29,448 bases of DNA from an uncultured Clostridia bacterium (GTDB taxonomy: Bacteria; Bacillota; Clostridia; Lachnospirales; Lachnospiraceae): the NCBI GenBank assembly GCA_947088195.1, contig CAMUFS010000005.1, forward strand, positions 1-29,448, given 5' to 3'. Below are positions 14,050 to 22,355 of this stretch, piece after piece; positions within the stretch are counted from its first letter, which is position 1, and each line of letters starts with the position of its first letter. Below the pieces are notes generated by a model. The model was not told the origin of the DNA. It saw only the letters and a program-made list of their open reading frames with translations, and did no database searches. The position numbers were made by a program, and so were the translations under genes.

Positions 14050-14846
14050 TGAAGGGCTGTGCAGCTTTTGTGACAATGCTTTTGCTGTGTCTTATCTTGA
14101 CAGTGAGAGTGTCAGCGGCTTCTGTGCAGGAGCCAACTACAACAGGGCCAGCCTCAACAGGTAGTAGTTCCGCCCCAAGATTTGGATTTTCTATAGAGAC
14201 AAGTGGTGGGGAAGGAGATCTGGCTGGCAGTGTGGAGATTATTCTTATTCTCACTGTGATTGCTTTGGCTCCTTCTATCCTGATTATGCTGACCTCTTTC
14301 ACAAGGATCTTGATTGTGTTGCATTTTACAAGGGCAGCGTTGAATACGCAATCTGCCCCTCCCAATCAGGTGTTGATAGGTTTGGCATTGTTTCTGACTT
14401 TCTTTGTTATGGCACCTGTATTTTCAGAAGTAAACACGCAGGCGATCGAGCCCCTGAGAGATGGAACTATAACGCAGGAGGAAGCATTTGAGGCAGGCGT
14501 GAGGCCGATAAAGAAATTTATGTTAGATCAGCTAAATGAAAAGGATCTGAATATGATGCTGGAGCTTGGGGAGATGGGAGCAGAAGAGGACCCAATGAAT
14601 TATAGTCTGGTAGTGGTTGTGCCAAGTTTTATTTTAGGTGAGCTCCGCCAGGCATTTATTATAGGGTTTTTGATCTACATTCCATTTATCGTTATTGATA
14701 TGGTGGTGGCTTCCGTGCTGATGTCCATGGGTATGATGATGCTTCCCCCCACAACAATCTCCATGCCATTTAAGATTCTGCTCTTTGTGTTGGCAGATGG
14801 CTGGAATTTGATTATTGTCAATTTGATAAAGACGTTTGTCAGATGA
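14025..14846 (+). CDS. fliP: Flagellar export gate protein FliP
   Basis: 273 residues. It has an N-terminal signal-like segment (KGCAAFVTMLLLCLILTVRV, about 10-29), a short Ser/Thr linker and then the conserved FliP core. Core motifs include APSILIMLTSFTRILIVLHF, the QSAPPNQVLIGLALFLTFF block, VPSFILGELRQAFIIGFLIY and the closing MLPPTTISMPFKILLFVLAD. FliP forms the pentamer at the centre of the export gate. ATGs at 14025 and 14049 are both possible. AAAGGG (14012-14017) is well placed for 14025, which also gives the signal a basic KRK start; 14049 forms a TAATG overlap with the fliO stop. The choice is not certain. Confidence 0.96.
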   Translation: MESQKRKIMKGCAAFVTMLLLCLILTVRVSAASVQEPTTTGPASTGSSSAPRFGFSIETSGGEGDLAGSVEIILILTVIALAPSILIMLTSFTRILIVLHFTRAALNTQSAPPNQVLIGLALFLTFFVMAPVFSEVNTQAIEPLRDGTITQEEAFEAGVRPIKKFMLDQLNEKDLNMMLELGEMGAEEDPMNYSLVVVVPSFILGELRQAFIIGFLIYIPFIVIDMVVASVLMSMGMMMLPPTTISMPFKILLFVLADGWNLIIVNLIKTFVR

Positions 14847-14871
14847 CAGAAAGGATGGAATTGAGGGCGCT

Positions 14872-15141
14872 ATGTCAGAAGGAATTATAGTTCGAATTAC
14901 ACAGGAAACTTTGTGGGTAATTATTGAATCAGCAGCTCCACTTTTGCTGATCTCACTGGTAATTGGTTTGTGTGTCAGCATTTTTCAGACAGTTACATCT
15001 ATTCAAGAGCAGACATTGACTTTTGTGCCCAAAATTCTTTGTGTATTTTTGGGGTTATTATTGTTTGGAAACTGGATCTTAAATAATACAGTTTCCTTAA
15101 TGGAGACTCTGTGGTCGAATTTTGCGGCCTATACAAGATAA
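14872..15141 (+). CDS. fliQ: Flagellar export gate protein FliQ
   Basis: 89 residues, exactly the usual FliQ length, with two membrane segments (about residues 17-37 and 52-72). The pattern 'ETLWVIIESAAPLLLISLVI' then FQTVTSIQEQTLTFVPKI is diagnostic. Four FliQ copies wrap the FliP/FliR core of the gate. A TTG at 14836 would add 12 residues and overlap fliP, but GAGGG just upstream of the ATG at 14872 and the normal length favour 14872. Confidence 0.96.
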   Translation: MSEGIIVRITQETLWVIIESAAPLLLISLVIGLCVSIFQTVTSIQEQTLTFVPKILCVFLGLLLFGNWILNNTVSLMETLWSNFAAYTR

Positions 15142-15142
15142 T

Positions 15143-15901
15143 ATGACGGTAGATACAGGGATTACAGTACAAGATATTGAGGGATTTTTGCTGATCTTAA
15201 TACGGATTGCAAGCTTTGTCAATGTGGCGCCAGTTTTTAATATGAGCAGCACTCCTCAGAGAGTAAAGATGGGACTTTCTGTATTTATAGCATTGATTAT
15301 CTATGTGGTTGCACCTATTGAAATACCAGAATATCATTCCGTTGGTGAATTTTCACTTTTAATTTTGGCAGAGAGTGTGACGGGAATCTTAATTGGATTT
15401 TCTGCATATCTATGTTTTTCGGCTATATTTTTTGCGGGCAGAATGATAGATATGGAGATAGGTATGTCCATGGCAAGCATGTTCGATCCTACCACCCGAA
15501 CGCAGGTCAGTGCGTCAGGAAATCTCTATAATTACTTGCTCTTAATTATGATGATAATTACAGATATGCATCTGTTTCTTCTCCAAGCGCTGGTGGATTC
15601 CTTTCAGGTGATTCCGATTGGAGGCGTGAAGCTGGAAGGCTTGTATGATACAATGCTTGGATTTTTTGCAGATTATTTTTCTATTGGGCTGCGGTTGATG
15701 CTTCCAGTTTTTGCAGTGACGTTGATATTGAATGTTATACTTGCTTTGCTTGCAAAGGTGTCACCACAGATGAATATGTTTGCGGTTGGTATTCAGATTA
15801 AGGTGCTTGTAGGACTGAGTGTTATGTTTTTGTTGGCGGGAAGTCTCCCAACTATGGCAGATTTTTTGTTCAGCACAATGAGAATGAAGGGGATGATGTA
15901 A
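15143..15901 (+). CDS. fliR: Flagellar export gate protein FliR
   Basis: 252 residues with about six membrane segments. FliR features include the early 'FLLILIRIASFVNVAPVF' block, LAESVTGILIGFSAYL, then the FAGRMIDMEIGMSMASMFDP loop. ALLAKVSPQMNMFAVGIQIK is the most conserved part. FliR joins five FliP to form the gate core. The ATG at 15143 begins one base after the fliQ stop; a TTG at 15122 inside fliQ is less likely. The stop overlaps the flhB start (TAATG). Confidence 0.96.
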   Translation: MTVDTGITVQDIEGFLLILIRIASFVNVAPVFNMSSTPQRVKMGLSVFIALIIYVVAPIEIPEYHSVGEFSLLILAESVTGILIGFSAYLCFSAIFFAGRMIDMEIGMSMASMFDPTTRTQVSASGNLYNYLLLIMMIITDMHLFLLQALVDSFQVIPIGGVKLEGLYDTMLGFFADYFSIGLRLMLPVFAVTLILNVILALLAKVSPQMNMFAVGIQIKVLVGLSVMFLLAGSLPTMADFLFSTMRMKGMM

Positions 15902-16995
15902 TGGCAAAGGAAGGACCCGGCGGAGAAAAAACGGAGCCCGCCACAGCCAAAAAGCTGACAGATGCTAGAAATGAGGGACAGGTAGCAAAGAGTAAGAGCC
16001 TGAGCGATGCCATAATGCTGATTATGCTGTTTGGGGTTCTTAGAATCTTTATTCCCTCTATTGGGCAGGGACTTTTAGAAGGATTTTATCTGTCTTATTC
16101 AAAAATTGGGGATCTGACGTCACATTCCAACCAGAATTTTACTGTGGACGGTGTTCACACCGTTGTAGTACAATTTGTGTTAAAGATCATATTGATTCTG
16201 CTTCCGCTGTTTGCGATTGGTGTGTTGGTTTCCTTTATTATTGATGTGGTTCAGGTAAAATGGAAGGTGACAACAAAACCGCTCCATCCTAAATTTAGCA
16301 AGCTGAATCCAATCAATGGCGTAAAGAGAATTTTTTCTACCCGTGCTCTGGTGGAGCTTGCAAAGTCAATCGCCATTATTCTTGTTATTGGTGTCTATGC
16401 CTATAATCTGTTAAAGGATAAATTTATCTTTTTGTTTCATTTCTATCAGGTTGGTGTGATGGACTGTATTATTTTTATCGGAGATATGGTTCTTGATCTG
16501 GGAATGAAATTAAGTGCAGTTATGTTGGTGATTGGACTGTTAGATTATGTCTATCAAAAGCATAAATTTAAAGAAGATATGAAGATGACCAAGCAGGAGG
16601 TCAAGGATGAATTTAAGAATGCAGAGGGAGATCCGGTTATCAAGTCGAAGATCCGCAGAAAGATGCTTGAGGTTTCTCAGAGAAGAATGATGCAGAGTGT
16701 CCCACAGGCGGATGTGGTAATCACAAACCCTACCCATTTTGCCGTGGCGCTAAAATATGAGCCGGGAATGTCAAGAGCACCAGTTGTGCTTGCAAAGGGG
16801 GAGGATTATCTGGCACAGAAAATTAAGGATGCCGCGAAAGAACACGATATTGAGATTGTGGAAAATAAGCCGTTAGCGAGGGCACTCTATTATAATGTAG
16901 ATATTGGTGCAGAGATTCCACCAGAGTTATATCAAGCAGTTGCCGAGGTGCTGGCGTTTGTATATAAGGTTAAGAATAAAGAATATCATGGATAA
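15901..16995 (+). CDS. flhB: Flagellar export switch protein FlhB
   Basis: 364 residues. The N-terminal GGEKTEPATAKKLTDARNEG is the usual FlhB opening. Four membrane segments follow (about 38-58, 92-115, 155-172 and 190-213), then a charged linker and the cytoplasmic domain. The self-cleavage motif NPTH is at residues 276-279 (TNPTHFAVAL). FlhB changes export specificity from rod/hook to filament subunits after a signal from FliK, which is also encoded in this window. The ATG shares a base with the fliR stop, so translation is probably coupled. Confidence 0.97.
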   Translation: MAKEGPGGEKTEPATAKKLTDARNEGQVAKSKSLSDAIMLIMLFGVLRIFIPSIGQGLLEGFYLSYSKIGDLTSHSNQNFTVDGVHTVVVQFVLKIILILLPLFAIGVLVSFIIDVVQVKWKVTTKPLHPKFSKLNPINGVKRIFSTRALVELAKSIAIILVIGVYAYNLLKDKFIFLFHFYQVGVMDCIIFIGDMVLDLGMKLSAVMLVIGLLDYVYQKHKFKEDMKMTKQEVKDEFKNAEGDPVIKSKIRRKMLEVSQRRMMQSVPQADVVITNPTHFAVALKYEPGMSRAPVVLAKGEDYLAQKIKDAAKEHDIEIVENKPLARALYYNVDIGAEIPPELYQAVAEVLAFVYKVKNKEYHG

Positions 16996-17044
16996 AAAAG
17001 AATTAGAAGCGATGAATATAACAAGAATTGGGAGGTGTTGACAG

Positions 17045-19081
17045 TTGAAAAGAGCAGATATTGCGATAGGACTTTACTTATTGTCAGCCATTATTTTCCT
17101 GATTGTTCCATTGCCAGCGATTTTGTTGGATATTATGTTGGCAGTAAATATGGCGACTGCACTGGTGGTTGTGTTCAATGCGCTGTTTGCCAAAGAAACG
17201 TTGGATATGTCTGCTTTTCCAACGATTCTTTTATTTACGACAATATTTCGAATTGGACTGAATGCTGCTTCCACAAAGCTAATTCTGACAACGGGAGAGC
17301 CTGGTAATGTTGTCAGCACGTTTGGCCGGTTTGTGGGAGGCGGTAATCTTGTTATTGGCGTAATTATATTTATTATTATTATTATTATACAGTTCTCTGT
17401 TATCAACAAAGGTTCTGAGCGTGTCGCTGAGGTTACAGCAAGATTTACGCTGGATGCTATGCCCGGTAAGCAGATGGCGATTGATGCCGATCTGAATACT
17501 GGCGCGATCACAGATACAGAGGCGATCAAGAGACGTGATAAGCTTCAAAAAGAGTCAAGCTTCTATGGTGCCATGGACGGTGCTATGAAGTATGTAAAGG
17601 GAGATGCCACAGCGGGCTTGCTAATTACGGCGGTTAATATTATCGGTGGTATTGCGATGGCAGTTCTGATGAGGGGAATGTCAATTACTGATGCGATTGA
17701 GACGTATACAATCCTTACCATCGGTGATGGTCTGGTAAGCCAGATTCCTTCCCTGCTTATCTCTCTGTCAAGTGGTATTATTGTCACAAAGGCATCACAG
17801 GATCAAGAGATTGGAGATCAGATATTTGGTGAGCTGTTTGCGATACCAAAGGTTATGTATATGGTTGGCGGCACCTTGATTTTCTTGGGTATTGTGACGC
17901 CTCTTTCCTGGTTTATTTTTATTCCGCTCGGCGGAATTTTGCTGCTTGTCGGCAATATGATTTCAAATAAGGACGGCGTGGAGGCTATCGAGGAGGAAGC
18001 TGCTGCGTCGGAGCTTGAGGCAGAAGAGATTCGAAAGCCAGAGAGTGTTGTCTCTCTTCTTCAAGTGGATTCTATTGAGTTGGAGTTTGGTTATGGTATT
18101 ATTCCGCTGGCCGATACAAATCAGGGCGGCGATCTTCTTGATCGTGTTGTTATGATCAGGCGTCATATTGCATTGGAGCTTGGTACGGTTGTTCCCATGA
18201 TTCGTCTGCGCGATAATATTCAGTTAAATCCGAATCAATATATTATAAAGATCAAGGGAATCCAAGTGAGTGATGGTGAGATTTTATTTGATCATTATAT
18301 GGCGATGAATCCGGGATATGTGGAGGAAGAGATCACAGGTATCCCTACTTTTGAGCCATCCTTTCATCTGCCGGCTGTGTGGATTACAGAGAGTCAGAGG
18401 GAGAGAGCGGAATCGCTGGGCTACACAGTGGTGGACCCACCTTCCATTATAGCAACCCATCTGACGGAGGTTATCAAGACACATCTGGCGGAGTTGCTGA
18501 CCAGACAGGATGTGCAGAGCCTTGTCAACAATGTCAAAGAAAACAATCCTACTCTGGTGGAGGAGCTGGTGCCAAAGCTGCTTAATATTGGTGAGATTCA
18601 AAAGGTACTGCAAAATCTTCTCAGTGAGGGAATCTCTATCCGTGATCTGGTGACAATATTTGAGACATTGGCAGATCATGCGGCTGTCACCAGAGATACC
18701 GATGTATTGACAGAATATGTAAGGCAGAGCTTGAAGAGGGCAATTTCCAGCAAATATTTTCCTGCCAATGAGACTACCAGCGTGGTGACATTGGATCCAA
18801 AGGCAGAACAGGAGATTATGAATTCTGTAAAACAGACAGAGCAGGGGGCATATCTCACTCTGACACCAGAAAAGACGAGATCCATTATGAAATCGGTGGA
18901 GGAGCAGGTTGGAAAGCTGGAGAGTCTGGGCAAGAGTCCTATTGTCATTACTTCTCCGATTGTAAGAGCTTATTTCAAGCGACTTACACAGGATTACTTC
19001 AAGGATCTGGTGGTGGTTTCCTATAATGAAGTAGAATCCAATGTTGAATTGCAATCAGTAGGGATGGTGACGTGTGCATGA
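17045..19081 (+). CDS. flhA: Flagellar export gate protein FlhA
   Basis: 678 residues, typical for FlhA. The N-terminal half has about eight membrane segments. The FHIPEP-type loop ARFTLDAMPGKQMAIDADLN follows the third or fourth segment. The cytoplasmic C-terminal half (from about 340) forms the nonameric ring that docks chaperone-bound substrates. It includes LELGTVVPMIRLRDN, the GIPTFEPSFHLPAVWI block and a SPIVRAYFKRL segment close to the end. The start is TTG: GGAGG at 17031-17035 is 9 bases upstream. The stop overlaps the flhF start (ATGA). Confidence 0.97.
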   Translation: MKRADIAIGLYLLSAIIFLIVPLPAILLDIMLAVNMATALVVVFNALFAKETLDMSAFPTILLFTTIFRIGLNAASTKLILTTGEPGNVVSTFGRFVGGGNLVIGVIIFIIIIIIQFSVINKGSERVAEVTARFTLDAMPGKQMAIDADLNTGAITDTEAIKRRDKLQKESSFYGAMDGAMKYVKGDATAGLLITAVNIIGGIAMAVLMRGMSITDAIETYTILTIGDGLVSQIPSLLISLSSGIIVTKASQDQEIGDQIFGELFAIPKVMYMVGGTLIFLGIVTPLSWFIFIPLGGILLLVGNMISNKDGVEAIEEEAAASELEAEEIRKPESVVSLLQVDSIELEFGYGIIPLADTNQGGDLLDRVVMIRRHIALELGTVVPMIRLRDNIQLNPNQYIIKIKGIQVSDGEILFDHYMAMNPGYVEEEITGIPTFEPSFHLPAVWITESQRERAESLGYTVVDPPSIIATHLTEVIKTHLAELLTRQDVQSLVNNVKENNPTLVEELVPKLLNIGEIQKVLQNLLSEGISIRDLVTIFETLADHAAVTRDTDVLTEYVRQSLKRAISSKYFPANETTSVVTLDPKAEQEIMNSVKQTEQGAYLTLTPEKTRSIMKSVEEQVGKLESLGKSPIVITSPIVRAYFKRLTQDYFKDLVVVSYNEVESNVELQSVGMVTCA

Positions 19082-20247
19082 TTATAAAAAAATTTCAGGG
19101 AAGCACCGAGGAAGAGGCGATTCTTGCAGCTAGAGATGAGATGGGAAACGATGCGGTGATTATGAATATCCGCACCACTAAGAAGAAGGGGCTTTTTACC
19201 TTTAGAAAGAAAAGTATAGTTGAGGTGACGGCAGCTCTTGAGGAGAAGGAAATGATCTCTCCTGCAAGAGAGCAGCCCTTGGAGGAGATAGCTGGAAATA
19301 CGCCAGCTTCTGTGGTGGAGAAGGAGGTCTTTGCGGATCGGTTAAATAACATTCAGTCTCTTTTGGAACAGCAGATGAAGGAAAAGCTTACAAAGGAAAC
19401 CATTGCAGAAGCTCCCAAGGAACCAGTGGAGGAAGAGGAAAATGAGAATATTCGTTTTCTAAAGCTTATCTATCAACAGCTTATCAACAATGAAGTGGAG
19501 GAGCAATATGCCAACCAGATTATCAGTGAAGTGGAAAAACACCTCAAAAAAGAAGCTTCTCTTGATAATGTGCTCTCCGCTGTCTATCAGAAGATTATTC
19601 TTAAGCTGGGAGAACCAGATGAATTTATTGCAGATGAGGATAAAAAGAAGATATTTTTCTTTATTGGTCCAACTGGAGTGGGCAAGACAACAACGATCGC
19701 AAAGCTTGCCTCGGATATGAAGCTTGTGAAAAAGGCGAAGATTGCTCTGTTGACGGCAGATACCTATCGAGTTGCTGCGGTGGAGCAGCTTCGCACCTAT
19801 GCGAGTATTCTTGATATTCCTCTTGATGTGATCTATTCAGATGAGGATTTGAGAGATGGAATAGAGCGCTTAAAGGAGTGCGATCTTATCTTTGTCGATA
19901 CGGCGGGACGTTCTCACAAGAATGAAGAACAATGCAATGAGCTTTTTCATCTGATTGAGACGGTGGATGAGATAGATGGATTTGAGAAAGAGATATGTCT
20001 GGTTTTAAGCGTGACAACAAAGTTCCGTGATCTGGAAAAAATCTGTGATACTTATTCAAAGCTGGGTTCCTACCGAATTATCTTTACCAAGCTTGACGAG
20101 ACAAGTGCTTTGGGAAATATTCTTAATATAGCTATCCTGACAGAGGGAAAAATATCATATACTACTTATGGACAGAACGTACCTGATGATATTAATCTGA
20201 TTGACGTCCAGAGTATTGCGAAATCATTACTGGGGGGTGTCGGATAA
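19078..20247 (+). CDS. flhF: SRP-type GTPase FlhF (flagellar placement)
   Basis: 389 residues. The N-terminal MIIKKFQGSTEEEAILAARD is typical. A variable Glu/Lys-rich region follows, then the NG domain: G1 GPTGVGKT (197-204), DTAGRSH as G3 and TKLDE as G4. FlhF is a relative of Ffh and FtsY that marks the site of new flagella. A GTG at 19072 would add two residues, but the ATG at 19078 overlaps the flhA stop in the common ATGA manner and gives the family N-terminus. flhG, its partner, follows directly. Confidence 0.97.
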   Translation: MIIKKFQGSTEEEAILAARDEMGNDAVIMNIRTTKKKGLFTFRKKSIVEVTAALEEKEMISPAREQPLEEIAGNTPASVVEKEVFADRLNNIQSLLEQQMKEKLTKETIAEAPKEPVEEEENENIRFLKLIYQQLINNEVEEQYANQIISEVEKHLKKEASLDNVLSAVYQKIILKLGEPDEFIADEDKKKIFFFIGPTGVGKTTTIAKLASDMKLVKKAKIALLTADTYRVAAVEQLRTYASILDIPLDVIYSDEDLRDGIERLKECDLIFVDTAGRSHKNEEQCNELFHLIETVDEIDGFEKEICLVLSVTTKFRDLEKICDTYSKLGSYRIIFTKLDETSALGNILNIAILTEGKISYTTYGQNVPDDINLIDVQSIAKSLLGGVG

Positions 20248-20248
20248 T

Positions 20249-21118
20249 ATGGATCAAGCGGAGAAGCTTCGGAATATTGTGAGGGAGCAGGAGGCAATAC
20301 GCTCTGGTGCGCGCATGATCACAGTGACAAGCGGTAAGGGCGGTGTGGGAAAATCTTCCGTTTCTGTTAATTTGGCAATTCAGCTTCAGAAATTAGGTCA
20401 TAAGGTATTTATATTTGATGCTGATTTTGGTCTGGCTAATGTGGAAGTGATGTTTGGTGCTGTCCCAAAATATAATCTTTCTGATGTGATATTCCGCGGA
20501 AAACAGATAGAGGACATTCTCATTGACGGGCCGATGGGAATTAAATTTGTATCAGGAGGCTCTGGCATTGCAGAGCTTTCTAATCTGACAAAAGAGAATG
20601 TGAGGTTTCTTTCCTCTAAGCTTGCGAGATTGGAGACGATGGCGGACATCATTATTGTGGATACAGGAGCCGGCATCTCAGATACTGTGATAGAATTTGT
20701 GAAATCGAGCAGGGAGGTTCTGCTAGTGACCACGCCAGAACCTACATCTATAACGGATTCTTATGCGCTTCTTAAGGCACTGGCGAGAAGAGAAAATTTT
20801 GATAGAAAATATACAACCATTCATCTACTTGCCAACAAGGCAGATAATGTAGTGGAGGGGAGGATTGTATATAATAAGCTTGAGCTGGTGGCTGAAAAAT
20901 TTCTTGATATGAAGCTTAATTTTCTTGGCTATATTCCCAATGATTCCTATGTGATGAAGGCTGTGATGCAGCAGAAGCCTGTTTCTGTAGTATATGAAAA
21001 TTCAAAGGCAGCACGTGCATTTCTACATCTGGCAGAATGTCTGTCAAAAAATTCTGTCAAGGAGGTTAAGGAACGAAAAGGAATTAGTCAAGTTTTTTTC
21101 AATATATTAAAAAGATAA
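20249..21118 (+). CDS. flhG: MinD-like ATPase FlhG (YlxH), regulator of flagellar number
   Basis: 289 residues. A deviant Walker A motif KGGVGKSS lies at residues 30-37, with DADFGLANVEVMFG and IIVDTGAGIS as the other MinD/ParA features. The first residues MDQAEKLR hold the DQAxxLR element known to stimulate FlhF GTPase activity. The C-terminus is basic and may form the membrane-binding helix. The ATG at 20249 comes just after the flhF stop, with GGGGGGTG upstream. A frame extension back to 20201 overlaps flhF and lacks support. FlhF/FlhG pairs set where and how many flagella are built. Confidence 0.95.
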   Translation: MDQAEKLRNIVREQEAIRSGARMITVTSGKGGVGKSSVSVNLAIQLQKLGHKVFIFDADFGLANVEVMFGAVPKYNLSDVIFRGKQIEDILIDGPMGIKFVSGGSGIAELSNLTKENVRFLSSKLARLETMADIIIVDTGAGISDTVIEFVKSSREVLLVTTPEPTSITDSYALLKALARRENFDRKYTTIHLLANKADNVVEGRIVYNKLELVAEKFLDMKLNFLGYIPNDSYVMKAVMQQKPVSVVYENSKAARAFLHLAECLSKNSVKEVKERKGISQVFFNILKR

Positions 21119-21130
21119 AATAAAAGTTCG

Positions 21131-21196
21131 TTTTAGTGAATTTTCTTAAAAAAAAGAAAAAATAAAGAGCTATTTTAGTAAAAAATATGATATAAT
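21131..21196 (+). promoter_or_regulatory. Likely sigma-A-type extended -10 promoter before cheB
   Basis: The flhG-cheB gap (21119-21253, 135 bases) is the largest in the window and strongly AT-rich. It holds TGATATAAT (21188-21196), a perfect extended -10 (TGnTATAAT). No good -35 is seen at 17 bases, which is allowed for extended -10 promoters. Upstream A/T runs could act as an UP element. A direct repeat TTTTAGT occurs at 21131 and 21173, 42 bases apart, and could be a regulator site. Transcription would start near 21203 and allow separate expression of the chemotaxis genes. Confidence 0.55.
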
Positions 21197-21253
21197 AGAA
21201 AATGATAAGCTGAGAGGAAGGACATTTCAGAGAGAACGAAAAGGGTTGATGGC

Positions 21254-22354
21254 ATGAAAAAGAATATATTGGTAATTGATGATTCTGCTTTAATGAGAAG
21301 GGTGTTGTCAGATTCAATTAATTCTGATCCCCGATTTATTGTGAAGGATGTAGCGGTCAATGGTGAGGAGGGGCTTAAAAAGCTCCTTGATGCTCCCACA
21401 CTCTATGATGCAGTGCTTTTGGATATCTATATGCCTAAGATGACAGGGCTTGAGCTTTTGGTGGAGTTAGAGAAACACAAAGAGGTGAAGCCAAAGGTAG
21501 TAATTTGTAGCACAAGAGCAGATGAGAGTGCAACGGAGACATTGACAGCGCTGGAACACGGAGCCTTCGACTTTATTAAAAAGCCGGATAATCTGGTTCA
21601 GGCAAGAGGAAATATGTTTCGGGAGCATCTGCTGGAGATTCTTGATGTAGCTACAGAGGCGCGGACTCCTGTTATTCCGAAAAGACCAGAGGTAAGACCT
21701 GCCCCCACAGCCTCGAAAGCTTCTGCTTTGACAGCACCTCCATTAGTGGAACGGCCAGTGTTTAGCAAAGGAACAGGGAATAAGCTTATCGCTCTTGCCT
21801 GTTCTACAGGGGGACCAAAGACATTGCAGTCAGTGATTCCATATCTTCCGAAGGAGCTAGATGCGCCGATGGTGCTTGTGCAGCATATGCCAGCGGGATT
21901 TACAGCTTCGCTTGCAGATCGCCTGAATGAGATAAGTAAAGTGAAGGTAAAGGAAGCGGAGGATGGGGAGCTCTTGGAGAAAGGAACGGTTTACATAGCA
22001 CCGGGAGGGAAACATCTAAAGGTTTCAGGTGCAAAGGGAGCGCCGCGGATTATGATATCAGATGAGCCTCCAAGGGACGCGCTGAAGCCTTGTGCGAATC
22101 TAATGTATGAATCCTTGATGGATTCAAAATTTGATGAAATTGTGTGTGTGGTTCTCACAGGCATGGGTGCAGATGGCACAGAGGGTATTAAAGCTCTGAA
22201 GGCAAAGAAGAAAATATACGTGATAGCTCAGGATGAGGCTACCTGTGTTGTATATGGGATGCCTAAGATGGTGGCACGTGCGAGATTGACAGATGAGGTG
22301 CTGCCAGTGACGGAGATAGCCAATACAATAACAAAGAAAGTAGGTGTACAGTAG
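21254..22354 (+). CDS. cheB: Chemotaxis protein-glutamate methylesterase CheB
   Basis: 366 residues: a receiver domain (phospho-acceptor Asp57, with Asp9/Asp10 and Lys109), a Pro/Ala linker (about 140-170) and the methylesterase domain. The catalytic triad is visible: Ser184 in ACSTGGP, His211 in QHMPAGF and Asp307 in GMGADG. CheB removes methyl groups from, and deamidates, chemoreceptors, giving adaptation. The ATG has AAGGG eight bases upstream. It is the first gene after the predicted internal promoter. No cheR is present in the window. Confidence 0.97.
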   Translation: MKKNILVIDDSALMRRVLSDSINSDPRFIVKDVAVNGEEGLKKLLDAPTLYDAVLLDIYMPKMTGLELLVELEKHKEVKPKVVICSTRADESATETLTALEHGAFDFIKKPDNLVQARGNMFREHLLEILDVATEARTPVIPKRPEVRPAPTASKASALTAPPLVERPVFSKGTGNKLIALACSTGGPKTLQSVIPYLPKELDAPMVLVQHMPAGFTASLADRLNEISKVKVKEAEDGELLEKGTVYIAPGGKHLKVSGAKGAPRIMISDEPPRDALKPCANLMYESLMDSKFDEIVCVVLTGMGADGTEGIKALKAKKKIYVIAQDEATCVVYGMPKMVARARLTDEVLPVTEIANTITKKVGVQ

Positions 22355-22355
22355 T

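Noticed and set aside
18284..19054. 256-residue open frame on the - strand across flhA
   Set aside because: It lies wholly inside flhA, whose protein is clearly conserved. The minus-strand protein is rich in Cys, His, Leu and Arg with no recognisable domain or ribosome site; a shadow frame.
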